Positions 41,900 to 52,130 of a DNA stretch of 64,000 nt are shown here, piece after piece; positions within the stretch are counted from its first letter, which is position 1; the number at the start of each line of letters is the position of its first letter. The stretch comes from Balneola sp. EhC07. Lineage in GTDB: Bacteria > Bacteroidota > Rhodothermia > Balneolales > Balneolaceae. The notes under the pieces were generated by a model, which was not told the origin of the DNA, did no database searches, and worked only from the letters and a program-made list of their open reading frames with translations. The position numbers and the translations under genes are program-made. The DNA lies in the NCBI RefSeq assembly GCF_001650905.1, contig NZ_LXYG01000012.1:62001-126000 (forward strand), read 5' to 3'.

Positions 41900-43831
41900 T
41901 TATTTCTTTTCGTCTTCTTCGTCTACAACTTCGTAGTCTGCGTCAACAGCTTCTTCGCCTTCAGAAGATTCGCCATCTGCAGATGCTTGTTCCCCAGCAC
42001 CTTCAGCACCGGCAGCTTCAGCTTCTGCTTGAGATGCAGCGTAGATTTCTTCAGAAGCTCCGGTCCAGGCAGCATTCACCGCTTCGATTCCGGTGTCAAT
42101 TGCTTCAAGGTCTTCGGCTTTATGAGCTTCTTCCAATTTAGCAATAGCGTCTTCGATTGCTTTCTTGTTGTCTTCAGAGATCTTATCTCCGTATTCATCA
42201 AGTTGCTTTTTGGTTGAGAAGATCAGACCATCAGCCTGATTCATTTTCTCTACTTTCTCACGAATTTGCTTGTCTTCCTCTTCATGCTCTTTAGCAGCAT
42301 TCTTCATTTTTTCGATTTCCTCATCGGATAATCCTGAAGAAGATTCGATTCTGATAGTCTGTTCTTTTCCTGTTCCTTTGTCTTTTGCTTTGATGTTGAT
42401 CACACCGTTTGCATCAAGATCGAAAGTAACTTCAATTTGTGGCATTCCGCGTGGTGCAGGAGGAATTCCGTCTAAGTGGAAACGACCAAGCGTTCTGTTG
42501 CTTGCTGCCTGAGCACGTTCACCTTGTAATACATGTATTTCCACACTGCTTTGGTTGTCGGCAGCAGTAGAGAACACCTGTGATTTACTAGTTGGGATCG
42601 TGCTGTTTGCTTCAATTAGTGGAGTCATAACGCCACCAAGAGTCTCAATACCTAAAGTAAGAGGAGTTACATCCAGAAGAACTACATCTTCAACATCTCC
42701 TGAAAGAACACCACCCTGAATGGCAGCACCAACGGCAACAACTTCATCAGGATTTACACCTTTACTTGGATCTTTACCAAAGAACTCTTTAACAGCTTCC
42801 TGAATTCTTGGAATACGAGTTGAACCACCAACCAGAATTACCTGATCGATATCGTTCTTGCTCATTCCTGCATCTTTTAACGCTTTCTCACATGGAGTGA
42901 TAGAGCGTTTTACAAGATCGTCAACTAATTGTTCAAATTTAGCTCGGCTTAAGTCAACATTTAAATGCTTTGGACCGTCATTAGTTGCAGTAACAAACGG
43001 TAAGTTCACATTTGTTTTGGCTGAGCTTGAGAGTTCGATCTTAGCTTTCTCTGCAGCATCTTTAAGACGTTGCATTGCCATTGGATCGTTTCTAAGATCA
43101 ATTCCTTCGTCTTTCTTGAACTCATCTGCCAAGAAATCGATAATACGGGCATCGAAATCGTCACCACCAAGATGCGTGTCACCATTGGTTGATTTTACTT
43201 CAAATACGCCGTCACCAAGATCAAGGATAGAAACATCAAATGTACCACCACCAAGGTCATACACCACAATAGTTTGATCAGTTTCTTTCTTATCAAGACC
43301 GTAAGCAAGTGCAGCTGCTGTTGGCTCGTTTATAATTCTTTTAACTTCAAGTCCGGCAATTTTTCCGGCTTCCTGAGTTGCTTTACGTTGAGCATCGTTG
43401 AAATAAGCAGGAACTGTAATAACAGCTTCCGTTACTTTTTCACCGATGTACTCTTCTGCAGTCTGCTTCATTTTTTGCAGTACCATTGCAGAAATTTCTT
43501 GTGGAGCATATTTACGGTCATCGATCTCAACACGAGCTGTACCGTCATCGCCTTTAACAACTTTGTATGCAACTTGCTTGGATTCATCTTTTACTTCGTC
43601 GAACATACGACCCATGAATCGCTTAACAGAAGCAACTGTTTTATCCGGGTTAGTGATAGCCTGACGTTTTGCAGGAGCACCTACCAAACGTTCGCCATCT
43701 TTTGAAAATGCTACAACAGATGGAGTTGTGCGTCCACCTTCAGCATTCTGAATTACAACCGGCTCGTTTCCTTCCATTACAGAAACGCATGAGTTGGTAG
43801 TTCCTAAGTCAATTCCTATGATTTTTCCCAT
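41900..43831 (-). CDS. dnaK: Chaperone DnaK (Hsp70)
   Basis: A 643-residue ATP-dependent chaperone. Nucleotide-binding marks: [14 protein letters not shown] at the N-terminus, [35 protein letters not shown] and [17 protein letters not shown]. The substrate-binding part has [16 protein letters not shown]. The C-terminal lid ends in an Ala/Gly/Glu-rich tail and EEDEKK, typical for cooperation with DnaJ/GrpE, which are not adjacent. It is monocistronic with its own terminator. An hsp20 gene lies upstream on the same strand across a hairpin-rich gap. No CIRCE element was seen before the start. Confidence 0.99.
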   Translation of the reverse strand: MGKIIGIDLGTTNSCVSVMEGNEPVVIQNAEGGRTTPSVVAFSKDGERLVGAPAKRQAITNPDKTVASVKRFMGRMFDEVKDESKQVAYKVVKGDDGTARVEIDDRKYAPQEISAMVLQKMKQTAEEYIGEKVTEAVITVPAYFNDAQRKATQEAGKIAGLEVKRIINEPTAAALAYGLDKKETDQTIVVYDLGGGTFDVSILDLGDGVFEVKSTNGDTHLGGDDFDARIIDFLADEFKKDEGIDLRNDPMAMQRLKDAAEKAKIELSSSAKTNVNLPFVTATNDGPKHLNVDLSRAKFEQLVDDLVKRSITPCEKALKDAGMSKNDIDQVILVGGSTRIPRIQEAVKEFFGKDPSKGVNPDEVVAVGAAIQGGVLSGDVEDVVLLDVTPLTLGIETLGGVMTPLIEANSTIPTSKSQVFSTAADNQSSVEIHVLQGERAQAASNRTLGRFHLDGIPPAPRGMPQIEVTFDLDANGVINIKAKDKGTGKEQTIRIESSSGLSDEEIEKMKNAAKEHEEEDKQIREKVEKMNQADGLIFSTKKQLDEYGDKISEDNKKAIEDAIAKLEEAHKAEDLEAIDTGIEAVNAAWTGASEEIYAASQAEAEAAGAEGAGEQASADGESSEGEEAVDADYEVVDEEDEKK

Positions 43832-43920
43832 TGGTCTAAAATCTGATTTTAATTGTGTGATCTCAGCTACTTTAGCACGAAACCACGAATGTTTATTGTT
43901 TACTTGTTTAAACTAATTGT

Positions 43921-44048
43921 TCGTTCCGACGCCGAGCGTGCGGAACGAGAAAATTCAATATTTATGTCTTGCTCCAATGTTCTGCGTTGGAGCAAATTTG
44001 TTAAGCCACAAATACACAAAGTTGTCATTTGAATTTTGTGTATTTGTG
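43921..44048. repeat. Three consecutive hairpins between hsp20 and dnaK
   Basis: TCGTTCCG / CGGAACGA (43921-43948, with ACGC/GCGT inside), TTGCTCCAA / TTGGAGCAA (43969-43995), and CACAAATACACAAA / TTTGTGTATTTGTG (44007-44048, 14-bp perfect). A fourth, GTGACATT / AATGTCAC (44054-44072), overlaps the hsp20 stop. The first resembles a dyad at 35483-35505. Confidence 0.75.
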
Positions 44049-44068
44049 ATTTAGTGACATTTATAATG

Positions 44069-44512
44069 TCACTTTACCGGTATCGATTGAGTATCCTTCA
44101 AATTTTCTGATTTCGGCATACTCACTGTCAATACTCCATTTCTGAAACTTGCGTTTACCTCTGCTTTGTTTACATTTTCAGGTAAAGCAAAAGAACGGGC
44201 AAATGCACCACGAGTTCTTTCCTGTCGTTTAAATTCTTCTCCTTCTGATAATGTAACTTCGCGTTCACCTTTTATAGTGAGAACGTTGTCTTTTAGGGAA
44301 ATTCCGATCTCCTTTTTCGAAAGCCCCGGAAGATCGATCAGAATCTTGAATTCATCATCACTTTCAACGATATCACAATCAGGAGCAAAGTCTTTATCTT
44401 CATTGGTCAGCGGAACTACTTTTTCCACAAACTGTTGGATGTCTTTTCCGAGTTTGGAAAGATGTTTTTCCACCTCAATACCGAATTCTGTAAAATCTCC
44501 CATGATGCTCAC
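44069..44512 (-). CDS. Small heat shock protein, Hsp20/alpha-crystallin
   Basis: A 147-residue ATP-independent holdase. The alpha-crystallin domain spans about 50-140: DCDIVESDDEFKILIDLPGL, ISLKDNVLTIKGERE, and the conserved NGVLTVSMPK. The C-terminal tail ends SIPVK, with an I-x-V motif used for oligomer assembly. It lies upstream of dnaK on the same strand, separated by hairpins, so heat-shock coregulation is likely but separate transcripts are possible. Confidence 0.96.
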   Translation of the reverse strand: MSIMGDFTEFGIEVEKHLSKLGKDIQQFVEKVVPLTNEDKDFAPDCDIVESDDEFKILIDLPGLSKKEIGISLKDNVLTIKGEREVTLSEGEEFKRQERTRGAFARSFALPENVNKAEVNASFRNGVLTVSMPKSENLKDTQSIPVK

Positions 44513-44771
44513 CTCATTAAATTAATTTCAAGGAGAATAGAGCAAGCACAATGCCAACTTAGATGGGTTTAAGACAAACTGTCGCTTTGGCAGGCCACGC
44601 TATGCGTGGGATTAAAAAATATAGAATGAAAAATTAAAGATAAGTTAGGTTTTGACTTATCGAAAAAGGGGAGGGTGTCATTTGCTATGGTCGGCAAAGT
44701 GGACACGGACTCCCCACAGAACATTTAAAGAATCAACTTGAACCTTGATCTCCTCTCAGAAGAGATTGTTG

Positions 44772-47741
44772 TTATTTAACCAACACCATTCTCTGAGTTA
44801 AAGAAGTAGTAGGCGTTCTTAACTGGTAAATATAAATACCACTGGAAAGATTGCTTGCTTCAAATCTTACAGTATGACTTCCGGAAGTTAGATTACCATC
44901 GACCAAAGTTTCAACCTTTTGGCCGAGCATATTGTACACGATAAGCTGCACTTTTGCACTTTGCGGAAGCACAAAGGAAATATTTGTAGATGGATTAAAT
45001 GGGTTTGGATAATTTTGTTTGAGGACAAAACTATCCGGACTGTCTGTTCCTTCATTTTCAATAGAAACAGGAACAGTTCCGTTTGCCCAACCCGGAGTTC
45101 CGCCCAATCTTGACGAAGCCATCCAGCTTGCTGCTAATGTGTTATCAGAACTAGCATCAGTAAGTTCTAATGTTGAGCCATCACCATCAGCTTCAATTGG
45201 CCATGGAGCATTATCTGAGTAGGTAAGAACATCTACGAGTCCGCCATCGGCATTAAATAAGCGTAATTCTTCACCCGATCCTGAAAGATTGAATGCAAAA
45301 TCTCCAATGTAATTTCTGGCATCCGGGTTTACTGTTTTGAGTTTTGTGGTATCGTCAGCAATTACTAAATACCCAAAAGCTTCAAGAATAGTGTTATTTG
45401 GAATGACGAATGAATTTGAATCCACTTGATCTTTGAAAATCCAGCCGGAAACATCGACAGCTTCGTCCATAGTATTGAAAATTTCTACCCAATCTCCGGT
45501 TCCGAAATCATCAGATGAATTATAATTGATCTCATTAATGACCAATACATCAGTGATCTCTGAGAATTGAGCCTCTACTGTTACCGGACTATCCGTTAAT
45601 GGAATCGTTAAAGTCTGAGATGCAGGTTGAGATTGACCATTAACAACCCAGGCAGAAATCTGGTAACCGAGCTGTGGTTTAGCTTCGAAAGTTGCATCAG
45701 TTCCCTGAAAATATATTCCACTCCAGTTTGAAGATGAAATATCAGGATTGATCGAATTAATTTGTACTGTTCCGTTTTCGGATGAAAGCAAATTAACACT
45801 GGTTGTATCGTTTCCAAGAGTGTCTGCTATTTCTGAATAGATAAAATCCGGAATATCTTCTACATACCATTCGGTGATGGTTTTAATGTATTCCATATTA
45901 TAGTTTGTTGGACCTCCAATATCATACCATCCATCTGTCCAGCGAGCAATATCTCGAGACATTTCCGGATTAATTGCAGTATCAATAGAGTCGATCAAAC
46001 CCATCATGTACTCAGGCTGAAAAGAGGTGTTCAGAAGATCTGCCAGACGATTTAAAAAGATCTCTTTATATCGATCATTTTCCAACATTCTGCCCAATAT
46101 TTTATAACCTCCTGTACTTCCGCTCATAAAATCTCTCAGTGAGCTAACAAACTCATTTGGCTCGTCGCCTAAATTTTCCCACCAATCAAAATCATATGAA
46201 ATGTAGTGCCATTTTCCACCCTGTTGACGGGGTCTCCAGTAGCGAATATTGTTAGGATCACCGTGAGAAGTATAAAGTTGATAAATCCAATGGTCTGTAA
46301 AACTGTCAAAGTCTATCACAGATTCAGCATAATTGAAGAAAGCATCTCCGGTCAGAGTTTCGTCATTAAAATTATCAAGAAGTTCATCGTAAGCAATCGC
46401 ATCACCGTCGGTTACTTCGTCATAATCTTTGATCATATCAATGTCATTAAAACCATATCGGGATTCCACAAAATCATCATTCTTTCTTTCGTAGATATTA
46501 TAAATACCCCAATACTGCCCGTTTATGTAAAGTACAGCAGGTTTGTAAGACTGCATTGCATTTTTATGATCCCATTGGATGTTTATGGTTCTCATAAGTT
46601 CATTTAATAATCTGGAACGTTCTTCCGCACCGGCTCTTAAAGAAAAACCATCATATTCCTGATAATCATTTTCCGGAAAAAGTGGGTAATTCAGTCTGTC
46701 TAGACCAAACTGATCATTGTTATTTATAATGAAAGATTTCTTTGGAAATCCGCGACTGAAATTTCCACCTATCTCTGCTTCTGCCATAAATTCGAATTCA
46801 GGATTTCCGAACTCATTCATGTATTCGATGTGGAGAGGATATTGAAAATCTTCCCAAAAATTAGCTCCGAAGAAAGGATACTGACCATTTGTCTCAGAAG
46901 AATCACCAATCACATACATACCTTTATCATAATCGAACAGCGAATCGGGCTCCATCACAAAGGAAACAACCGGGATAGTGTGTTGATCTTCAAATAAGAA
47001 CGTATTTGTTATAGTTTCACTCGCTTGTTTTCCCGATTCGATTGCGATAGCTCGAATCACAGTAGAAGTATCCAGTGAAATTGGTGACGAATAAAGAGGT
47101 GAGTTTGCAGTTGGGACTGAACCTCCGGTTTCATATCTGATCTCAGCACTTCCTGAAGCCGAAAGCCCAACCGTTATGGTTCCTGAATAGAATCCGGTTT
47201 CCAGAGAAAAGGAGGGGGTGTCAGAAATTTCTGCAACAACACTGCCATCATTCATAGCATTTGGAGTCGGGTTTAAGAATGCAAAAGAGCCAACGCCATC
47301 CGTTTTACGACCAAGAGAAATATCGGTGGTTTGTTCTCCAAAAGAGATAGAATCTAAAACTGTGGTGCCATCCGTATCAACAAGTGCAATGTGCTCTCCA
47401 CCTGCGCTCAATTTAAAATCAACGTGATGAGCACCCTGCTCAGGATCATTATCCAGCCAAATGATCAAATAACCGTTCGCATTTATAGTAGTTTGAGCAC
47501 TTGAAGTACTTGGGATCTGCCATTTTGTAAGATCATCCGGGTCATCTGATAAATATAATCCTGCAAGGTTAACAGAGACATTTCCGGCATTATAAATTTC
47601 AATCCAGTCATCGAATTCACCTTCATTATCAGCTATAACTGTTGAGTTTGAAGCCATGATCTCGTTAATGGAAAGTTGTGCGAAAGCAGGGGCAGAAATA
47701 AAAAATAGAAGTAGCGTGGCAAGTGTGTAGCGAATATTCAT
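44772..47741 (-). CDS. Large T9SS-exported CotH and lamin-tail-domain protein
   Basis: A 989-residue secreted protein. After a signal peptide (to AFAQ, 22): lamin-tail domain (LSINEIMASNSTVIADNEGEF, IEIYNAGNVSVNLAGLYLSDD), a chitobiase/CBM-like repeat (VGLSASGSAEIRYETGGSVP), a CotH protein-kinase-like domain (about 250-620, with KKSFIINNNDQFG, LNELMRTINIQWDHKNAM, LYINGQYWGIYNIYERKND and YISYDFDWWENLG), a short beta domain, a second lamin-tail domain (LVINEINYNSSDDFGTGDW) and a T9SS sorting domain (NYPNPFNPSTNISF, SSGIYIYQL). CotH is a surface kinase of spore coats; here a cell-surface or biofilm role is inferred. It stands alone. Confidence 0.93.
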   Translation of the reverse strand: MNIRYTLATLLLFFISAPAFAQLSINEIMASNSTVIADNEGEFDDWIEIYNAGNVSVNLAGLYLSDDPDDLTKWQIPSTSSAQTTINANGYLIIWLDNDPEQGAHHVDFKLSAGGEHIALVDTDGTTVLDSISFGEQTTDISLGRKTDGVGSFAFLNPTPNAMNDGSVVAEISDTPSFSLETGFYSGTITVGLSASGSAEIRYETGGSVPTANSPLYSSPISLDTSTVIRAIAIESGKQASETITNTFLFEDQHTIPVVSFVMEPDSLFDYDKGMYVIGDSSETNGQYPFFGANFWEDFQYPLHIEYMNEFGNPEFEFMAEAEIGGNFSRGFPKKSFIINNNDQFGLDRLNYPLFPENDYQEYDGFSLRAGAEERSRLLNELMRTINIQWDHKNAMQSYKPAVLYINGQYWGIYNIYERKNDDFVESRYGFNDIDMIKDYDEVTDGDAIAYDELLDNFNDETLTGDAFFNYAESVIDFDSFTDHWIYQLYTSHGDPNNIRYWRPRQQGGKWHYISYDFDWWENLGDEPNEFVSSLRDFMSGSTGGYKILGRMLENDRYKEIFLNRLADLLNTSFQPEYMMGLIDSIDTAINPEMSRDIARWTDGWYDIGGPTNYNMEYIKTITEWYVEDIPDFIYSEIADTLGNDTTSVNLLSSENGTVQINSINPDISSSNWSGIYFQGTDATFEAKPQLGYQISAWVVNGQSQPASQTLTIPLTDSPVTVEAQFSEITDVLVINEINYNSSDDFGTGDWVEIFNTMDEAVDVSGWIFKDQVDSNSFVIPNNTILEAFGYLVIADDTTKLKTVNPDARNYIGDFAFNLSGSGEELRLFNADGGLVDVLTYSDNAPWPIEADGDGSTLELTDASSDNTLAASWMASSRLGGTPGWANGTVPVSIENEGTDSPDSFVLKQNYPNPFNPSTNISFVLPQSAKVQLIVYNMLGQKVETLVDGNLTSGSHTVRFEASNLSSGIYIYQLRTPTTSLTQRMVLVK

Positions 47742-47884
47742 ATATGTTGTGCTTAATAATGATTTACAATGAAAGTAAAATTCTCTCTATAACAATGAAT
47801 TTTAACTAAATATAGGAAGAAATCTAAGCATGAAATTGTGAAAAGTCGTTTCCCTGCGCTTATTCGGATTAGAATCGCATAATA

Positions 47885-49267
47885 TTAGTTGGTAGTCATC
47901 CATTTAATGATGTGATCAAGAAAGCCATCAACAAATTTTTTATCTAGTTGAGGATATTCGTTTGCCAAACCGGTATTTGCTTTTTGAAACAAATGATTAG
48001 CATCATCAAAGATCTTGATTTCAAATTCCGTTCCCGAAATTTCCAGAGCCTTTCTTATTTTTGCCTGATTTTGAGTAATGGTGACCTGGGTATCTTTTCC
48101 TCCAAATAATACTAAAGTCGGTACATTAATTTTTTCAAGGTCATCCGTAGGAACATAAAACAACAAAGATTTTACCTGAGGTGAGCTGTAAATTTGAGCC
48201 AATTGATCAGTTTGATTGTTGACCATAGCATTGATATCAGGAATGGAATTTTTTTGAGAATCGGGTAATGCATTTAATAACTCAGAATAAGCCTGATTGT
48301 AACCAATTTTGGCTGCATCAATATCGTTATTGAAAGCAATTGCTTTCATCAACTCTTCTCTTGCATTGATCTCTTTTTCAACAAGGCTTTCCTCAACAGG
48401 AGAAGCTGCATATGCAAACTCAACCTGATAACGAAGTATCTCGCTAAGAGAAGGAGCAGTAGATCCCATAAGTATAAGTTGATCGACAGCTACATTTTCG
48501 GCAGCTACTTTCCCGGCTACAACGCCTCCCTGACTATGCCCCAGTAGTGCAAAGCGTTGGAATTTATTTTTTGCATCGTTTTGAAAATATGACATTATAG
48601 TTTCCACATCTGAAGCCAGATCATCTAAAGTAGTATTTCCAAAATTTCCTGTAGACTCACCAACACCCCTGTCGTCATATCTGAAACTAGGAATTCCTTC
48701 TTCTGCCAGACGTTGTGCCATATCAGAGAATATCTTGAAACCAAAAACCTCTGAATCACGATTTTGTGCACCGCTACCTGAGCTCATTATCAAAAGAGGA
48801 GCTTTAACATCGCCTGCAGGTAGTGTAAGTGTTCCACCAATTTGTATTTCACCATTAGAAATTATCAGATCTGTTTCATTTTCAGGCTTTGGTGGTGTAG
48901 TTGTTAATGAAGTTCTCTCTACAGAAAAAGGAGTGGTAGGACCGCCTTGAGAATAATTTCCTGAAATTTCGGTCTTGGAATCAAAGTTGCCTGTAAATTG
49001 TCCGGTGATTTGCCCTGCAGTAAATGCTAAAGCAACGGAATCTCCAGTTTGAAAAATTGGATCTAACTCTAAACCTTTAGCTCCTTGTTGGGGGATATCC
49101 AATGTTCCCGAATAACCATCAGCGAATTTGTCAATTTTGAATATGATCTTTAATTCTCCGCCCGGTACAGTTATGCCACCTTCCCAGATGCCCTGAAGAG
49201 AATTCTGACTATAAATTTGCGATGTAGATATCAGTGTTAGAAGAAAAGATACAAGAAATAGTTTCAT
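47885..49267 (-). CDS. Secreted alpha/beta-hydrolase with N-terminal beta domain
   Basis: A 460-residue exported protein (signal to IYSQ, about 20). Residues 22-115 form a lipocalin-like or DUF-type beta domain (GIWEGGITVPGGELKIIFKI, FADGYSGTLDIPQQG). The rest is a serine alpha/beta-hydrolase: MSSGSGAQNRDSEVFG, RYDDRGVGESTG, nucleophile elbow LLGHSQGG, acid region LVLFGGKDTQV, and catalytic-type DANHLFQ. Its start overlaps the stop of the SdpI-like gene by one base, so it is the third gene of an SdpR-SdpI operon. An esterase or peptidase of unknown substrate. Confidence 0.9.
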   Translation of the reverse strand: MKLFLVSFLLTLISTSQIYSQNSLQGIWEGGITVPGGELKIIFKIDKFADGYSGTLDIPQQGAKGLELDPIFQTGDSVALAFTAGQITGQFTGNFDSKTEISGNYSQGGPTTPFSVERTSLTTTPPKPENETDLIISNGEIQIGGTLTLPAGDVKAPLLIMSSGSGAQNRDSEVFGFKIFSDMAQRLAEEGIPSFRYDDRGVGESTGNFGNTTLDDLASDVETIMSYFQNDAKNKFQRFALLGHSQGGVVAGKVAAENVAVDQLILMGSTAPSLSEILRYQVEFAYAASPVEESLVEKEINAREELMKAIAFNNDIDAAKIGYNQAYSELLNALPDSQKNSIPDINAMVNNQTDQLAQIYSSPQVKSLLFYVPTDDLEKINVPTLVLFGGKDTQVTITQNQAKIRKALEISGTEFEIKIFDDANHLFQKANTGLANEYPQLDKKFVDGFLDHIIKWMTTN

Positions 49268-49935
49268 CAGGAATCCTCATTAAAGTTTTTGAGCTTGTTG
49301 AATAATCTGTATGAATAAACGAAAGGAATTACGGCTAAAATGAGAACTGCCCCAACAATGAAGAACAGAGAACCTTTCAAGAAAGGGATAAAAGCTGAAA
49401 CCATCATCAAAACTCCACCTGCAATCCAAAGTTTACTTGCAAAACGGTGAGTCTTCTTCCATACTTCCGGGTTTTCTAAAGTCCATGGAGTTCTAATGCC
49501 GATAAAGTAATTCGGCTTGATGGAATTCATATAATTTCCGAAAATTGCGATCAGAATACCAACACTAACTAAAACAAATTGACCGATATCTGCTTCCAGA
49601 TCGAATGACTTCATCATAACCAAAGCATAAACACCAATCAGAAAAAGTGAAATTACAATACGTATTGCAGCAATTGGCTTCTGTGTGTTTTCAATCCTCT
49701 TTTTAGGGTCAATTGCAGGAATAACCAATAAGAAAAGGTAGGTTGCAAATGCAATTCCCGGTATTAAAAATGCATTTATCCATTTGGGACCAAAGTCGTC
49801 AGCTTCACCGGCAGCATTAAAATGTACAGGAACTATATCAGGCATTTTCTCCCAAAGTATGAAAGAAGCTATAAATGGTGCTGAGAGCAAAACTATCATA
49901 TACCATTCTTTCTTTAGTGTGTTTTTGATATTCAT
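49267..49935 (-). CDS. SdpI-family membrane protein
   Basis: A 222-residue membrane protein with six segments: DUF1648-type start (MPDIVPVHFNAAGEADDFGPKW) and SdpI-type end (YFIGIRTPWTLENPEVWKKTHRFASKLW). In Bacillus SdpI gives immunity to the cannibalism toxin SdpC and acts as signal receptor for the SdpR repressor. The upstream gene here is an SdpR-like ArsR regulator, 4 bases away, as in Bacillus. No SdpC-like toxin gene is visible; a secreted hydrolase is the third gene instead. Confidence 0.92.
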   Translation of the reverse strand: MNIKNTLKKEWYMIVLLSAPFIASFILWEKMPDIVPVHFNAAGEADDFGPKWINAFLIPGIAFATYLFLLVIPAIDPKKRIENTQKPIAAIRIVISLFLIGVYALVMMKSFDLEADIGQFVLVSVGILIAIFGNYMNSIKPNYFIGIRTPWTLENPEVWKKTHRFASKLWIAGGVLMMVSAFIPFLKGSLFFIVGAVLILAVIPFVYSYRLFNKLKNFNEDS

Positions 49936-49939
49936 GGCA

Positions 49940-50200
49940 TTAATTTGAGTTCATTAACTTAAAAAGCCATTGCGTGGCTTCTTCCAGAGCAGTTGTATCC
50001 AGTGAATAAACTATAAACTGGCCATCCCGTTCAGAGCTCACCAATCCTGCGTTTTTCAGAAGATCAAGATGATGAGAAATGCTTGGCTTGGAAATTTCAA
50101 AAGCTTCTGCTATTTCTCCTGCTGATAAATCTTTTTCCTTCAAAAGATCCAGGATCTGTCTACGAGTGGAATTGTTTAATGCTTTAAATAGTTTGTTCAC
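49940..50200 (-). CDS. SdpR-like ArsR-family autorepressor
   Basis: An 86-residue winged-helix protein: FKALNNSTRRQILDLL, LSAGEIAEAFEISKPSISHHLDLLKNAGLV and the wing SERDGQFIVYSLDT. This is the short SdpR-type ArsR repressor, lacking metal-binding cysteines. It starts a three-gene unit with an SdpI-like membrane protein and a secreted hydrolase and probably represses it. TTAGATAATTAGATAACTGTCTAA-like sequence just upstream contains a direct repeat (TTAGATAA) that could be its operator. Confidence 0.92.
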   Translation of the reverse strand: MNKLFKALNNSTRRQILDLLKEKDLSAGEIAEAFEISKPSISHHLDLLKNAGLVSSERDGQFIVYSLDTTALEEATQWLFKLMNSN

Positions 50201-50266
50201 TTAGATAATTAGATAACTGTCTAAATATAAATTATAAAAACGAAGATTCAATAGAAAGGTTTCAAA

Positions 50267-50806
50267 TTAGTTTTGGGCTATCCCAATAACACCACAAGCA
50301 ATACGAGCTCCGGCATCTCCGGAAGGCTGAGAGGTAAGATCATCTTCACCGGCGTGTATGATAATTCCGCGACCGATAATTTCTTCCAAAAAGATATGAT
50401 TATCTACATAACTAAGTGTAGTTGTAGATTCCTCGCCTTCGCTTACCAGGTTTCCCATGTCACCAACGTGGCGTTTTTCTGCGTCTCTTGAATTGTGTTG
50501 CATGTCGTCAGGATCAAAATGTCCACCCGCTGAGCTCCCATCTGGTGCTGTGCAATCACCATACTGGTGGATATGGAAACCGTGCTCGCCTTCCGATAGG
50601 CCTGTAATTTCAGCAGTTATTTTAGTTCCGTTGTTTATTTTATCAAAGTTGACAGTTCCGGAAATGTCGCTATCCCCAATGGGATGGATTACAGCTACAG
50701 CATTTTGAATCTGAGGTCCGTCAAATTCCTTAACTACCTCAATTCTTTCTGTTTTGGTACAGTTTAAAATTAGTGTAAGCGCTAAAAGTGTAAATAGATT
50801 CTTCAT
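50267..50806 (-). CDS. sodC: Cu/Zn superoxide dismutase, lipoprotein form
   Basis: A 179-residue envelope enzyme converting superoxide to hydrogen peroxide and oxygen. A signal with lipobox ILNC (Cys16) anchors it. Metal ligands are visible in GFHIHQYGDC (His78, His80), AGGHF (His96), KRHVGDMGN and the later GRGIIIHAGEDD; the disulfide is between QYGDC and ARIACGVIG. Length normal. It stands alone and faces away from the SdpR-like gene. Confidence 0.96.
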   Translation of the reverse strand: MKNLFTLLALTLILNCTKTERIEVVKEFDGPQIQNAVAVIHPIGDSDISGTVNFDKINNGTKITAEITGLSEGEHGFHIHQYGDCTAPDGSSAGGHFDPDDMQHNSRDAEKRHVGDMGNLVSEGEESTTTLSYVDNHIFLEEIIGRGIIIHAGEDDLTSQPSGDAGARIACGVIGIAQN

Positions 50807-50849
50807 GTCAGTTAATTTAGTTTTTTAATTAACAAAGAGAATTATTACT

Positions 50850-52130
50850 TCATTCACCTTTAACAACAACTTTTCTGAACTCAGCAATTTTAGATAGCTT
50901 CGTTTTCAGGTCATTAAAAATATCAGGGTTGGATAATTTGAACCGCTGAATTTTCTTTTTCTCTTTTTGATTTCGGAGTAGCTCGTTCGCCCTTTTAAAC
51001 ATTGTTGAGGTAAACAAACTAACCAGAAAATATCCCCATGCCCAGATCGCCGGTACTCCGGCAATTAAAAGAATACAAGTCACTAATAGATAGAAAAGAG
51101 GGAAGAGAAATAATCCAAGAACGAATTTGATGGAGACATCGAAAGCTTTGTCCTGGATCTTATTTTTGATGATGTAGCGAGCGGGTTGATATGGGATAAT
51201 TCCATTCAGCCAAACAAGAAGGTAAATGGGAGACAAAAGAATTCTTTTGATCATGGGTAGTTTTACTTCAGATAAAGCTCTTACACTCAACTTATTCTTC
51301 TCAGCGACTTCCAGTACATGTTCCGCATCTGATATCAGTTCCGGTGTTTGCAGTTTTTCAGCATTCTGAACTAAAGTATTCATGTACTCATTATTCGAAA
51401 GTTTTGCTCTGTCAGATTCCATTTCATCCAGTGCAATCTTTATCAGAGGATACTGATCCAGTTTAGGGACATGCATGATCAATGGTTTCAGATTATCTGA
51501 AGTCTGATTCTTTAAACTGTTTGCAGCACTCCGCTCACTTTCTTCATATTCTTTTCTGTAGTCCGAAACTTTGATAGGATCTCCGAAAACAACACGTACT
51601 TCATTTCTGGAATTTTGATGGTCGCTGTAATTAACGCCAACCGGCTGAACATACAGATCTAGATTCCAGTCATTTTTGATTTCAGCATCAAAAGCTATTC
51701 TTGTAAACCCTTTGCTGAAAGGACGAAGGCGTCTCTTCAAGTCATGATTAGCTTCTGCAAAAACAAGTATAGCTTCTCCATTCGTTAAATATTCAACGCA
51801 AGTTTGAAATATCTCATTGTTCTTTTGGATCTCACTCATTCCGTCTCTCACCCGGTAAACTGGAAGCAGGTTCAGGGAGCGTAAAAACCAATTCATGAAC
51901 TTCGACTGAAATGCTTTTGCCCGAGTCAAAAAAGAAGTGGTTTGAAACACAGTTGTAGTAACCAACAACGCGTCCATAAAAGAATTCTGATGATTGGGAA
52001 CCAATAAGATCGGTTTACCTTTTGGGATCTTATGTTTGTCGACTACATGTATTTTTTTATAAAAAAACTGTAGTCCGGTTCTTACTAAACCAAGACGAAT
52101 AAAATTGTACCAAAGAAAGTTTTTACGCAT
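50850..52130 (-). CDS. PlsC-family glycerol phosphate acyltransferase
   Basis: A 426-residue membrane-associated acyltransferase for phospholipid synthesis. The catalytic block is VPNHQNSFMDALL (His47, Asp53; the five-residue spacing occurs in the GPAT-like subgroup), with LPVYRVRDGMSEI, FAEANHDLKRRLRPFSKGF and VQPVGVNY as further blocks. The C-terminal part has two or three membrane segments (for example LFLFPLFYLLVTCILLI). Acyl donor and acceptor are not determined. Its first 8 bases overlap the end of the sodium symporter gene, so they form an operon. Confidence 0.9.
   Translation of the reverse strand: MRKNFLWYNFIRLGLVRTGLQFFYKKIHVVDKHKIPKGKPILLVPNHQNSFMDALLVTTTVFQTTSFLTRAKAFQSKFMNWFLRSLNLLPVYRVRDGMSEIQKNNEIFQTCVEYLTNGEAILVFAEANHDLKRRLRPFSKGFTRIAFDAEIKNDWNLDLYVQPVGVNYSDHQNSRNEVRVVFGDPIKVSDYRKEYEESERSAANSLKNQTSDNLKPLIMHVPKLDQYPLIKIALDEMESDRAKLSNNEYMNTLVQNAEKLQTPELISDAEHVLEVAEKNKLSVRALSEVKLPMIKRILLSPIYLLVWLNGIIPYQPARYIIKNKIQDKAFDVSIKFVLGLFLFPLFYLLVTCILLIAGVPAIWAWGYFLVSLFTSTMFKRANELLRNQKEKKKIQRFKLSNPDIFNDLKTKLSKIAEFRKVVVKGE

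Noticed and set aside
42858-43705. Plus-strand frames inside dnaK
   Set aside because: They are antisense shadows of the highly conserved dnaK gene with serine-rich artificial-looking products.
43832-43920. CIRCE or other classic heat-shock operator before dnaK
   Set aside because: No TTAGCACTC-n9-GAGTGCTAA dyad is visible; only a partial TTTAGCACG resembles it.
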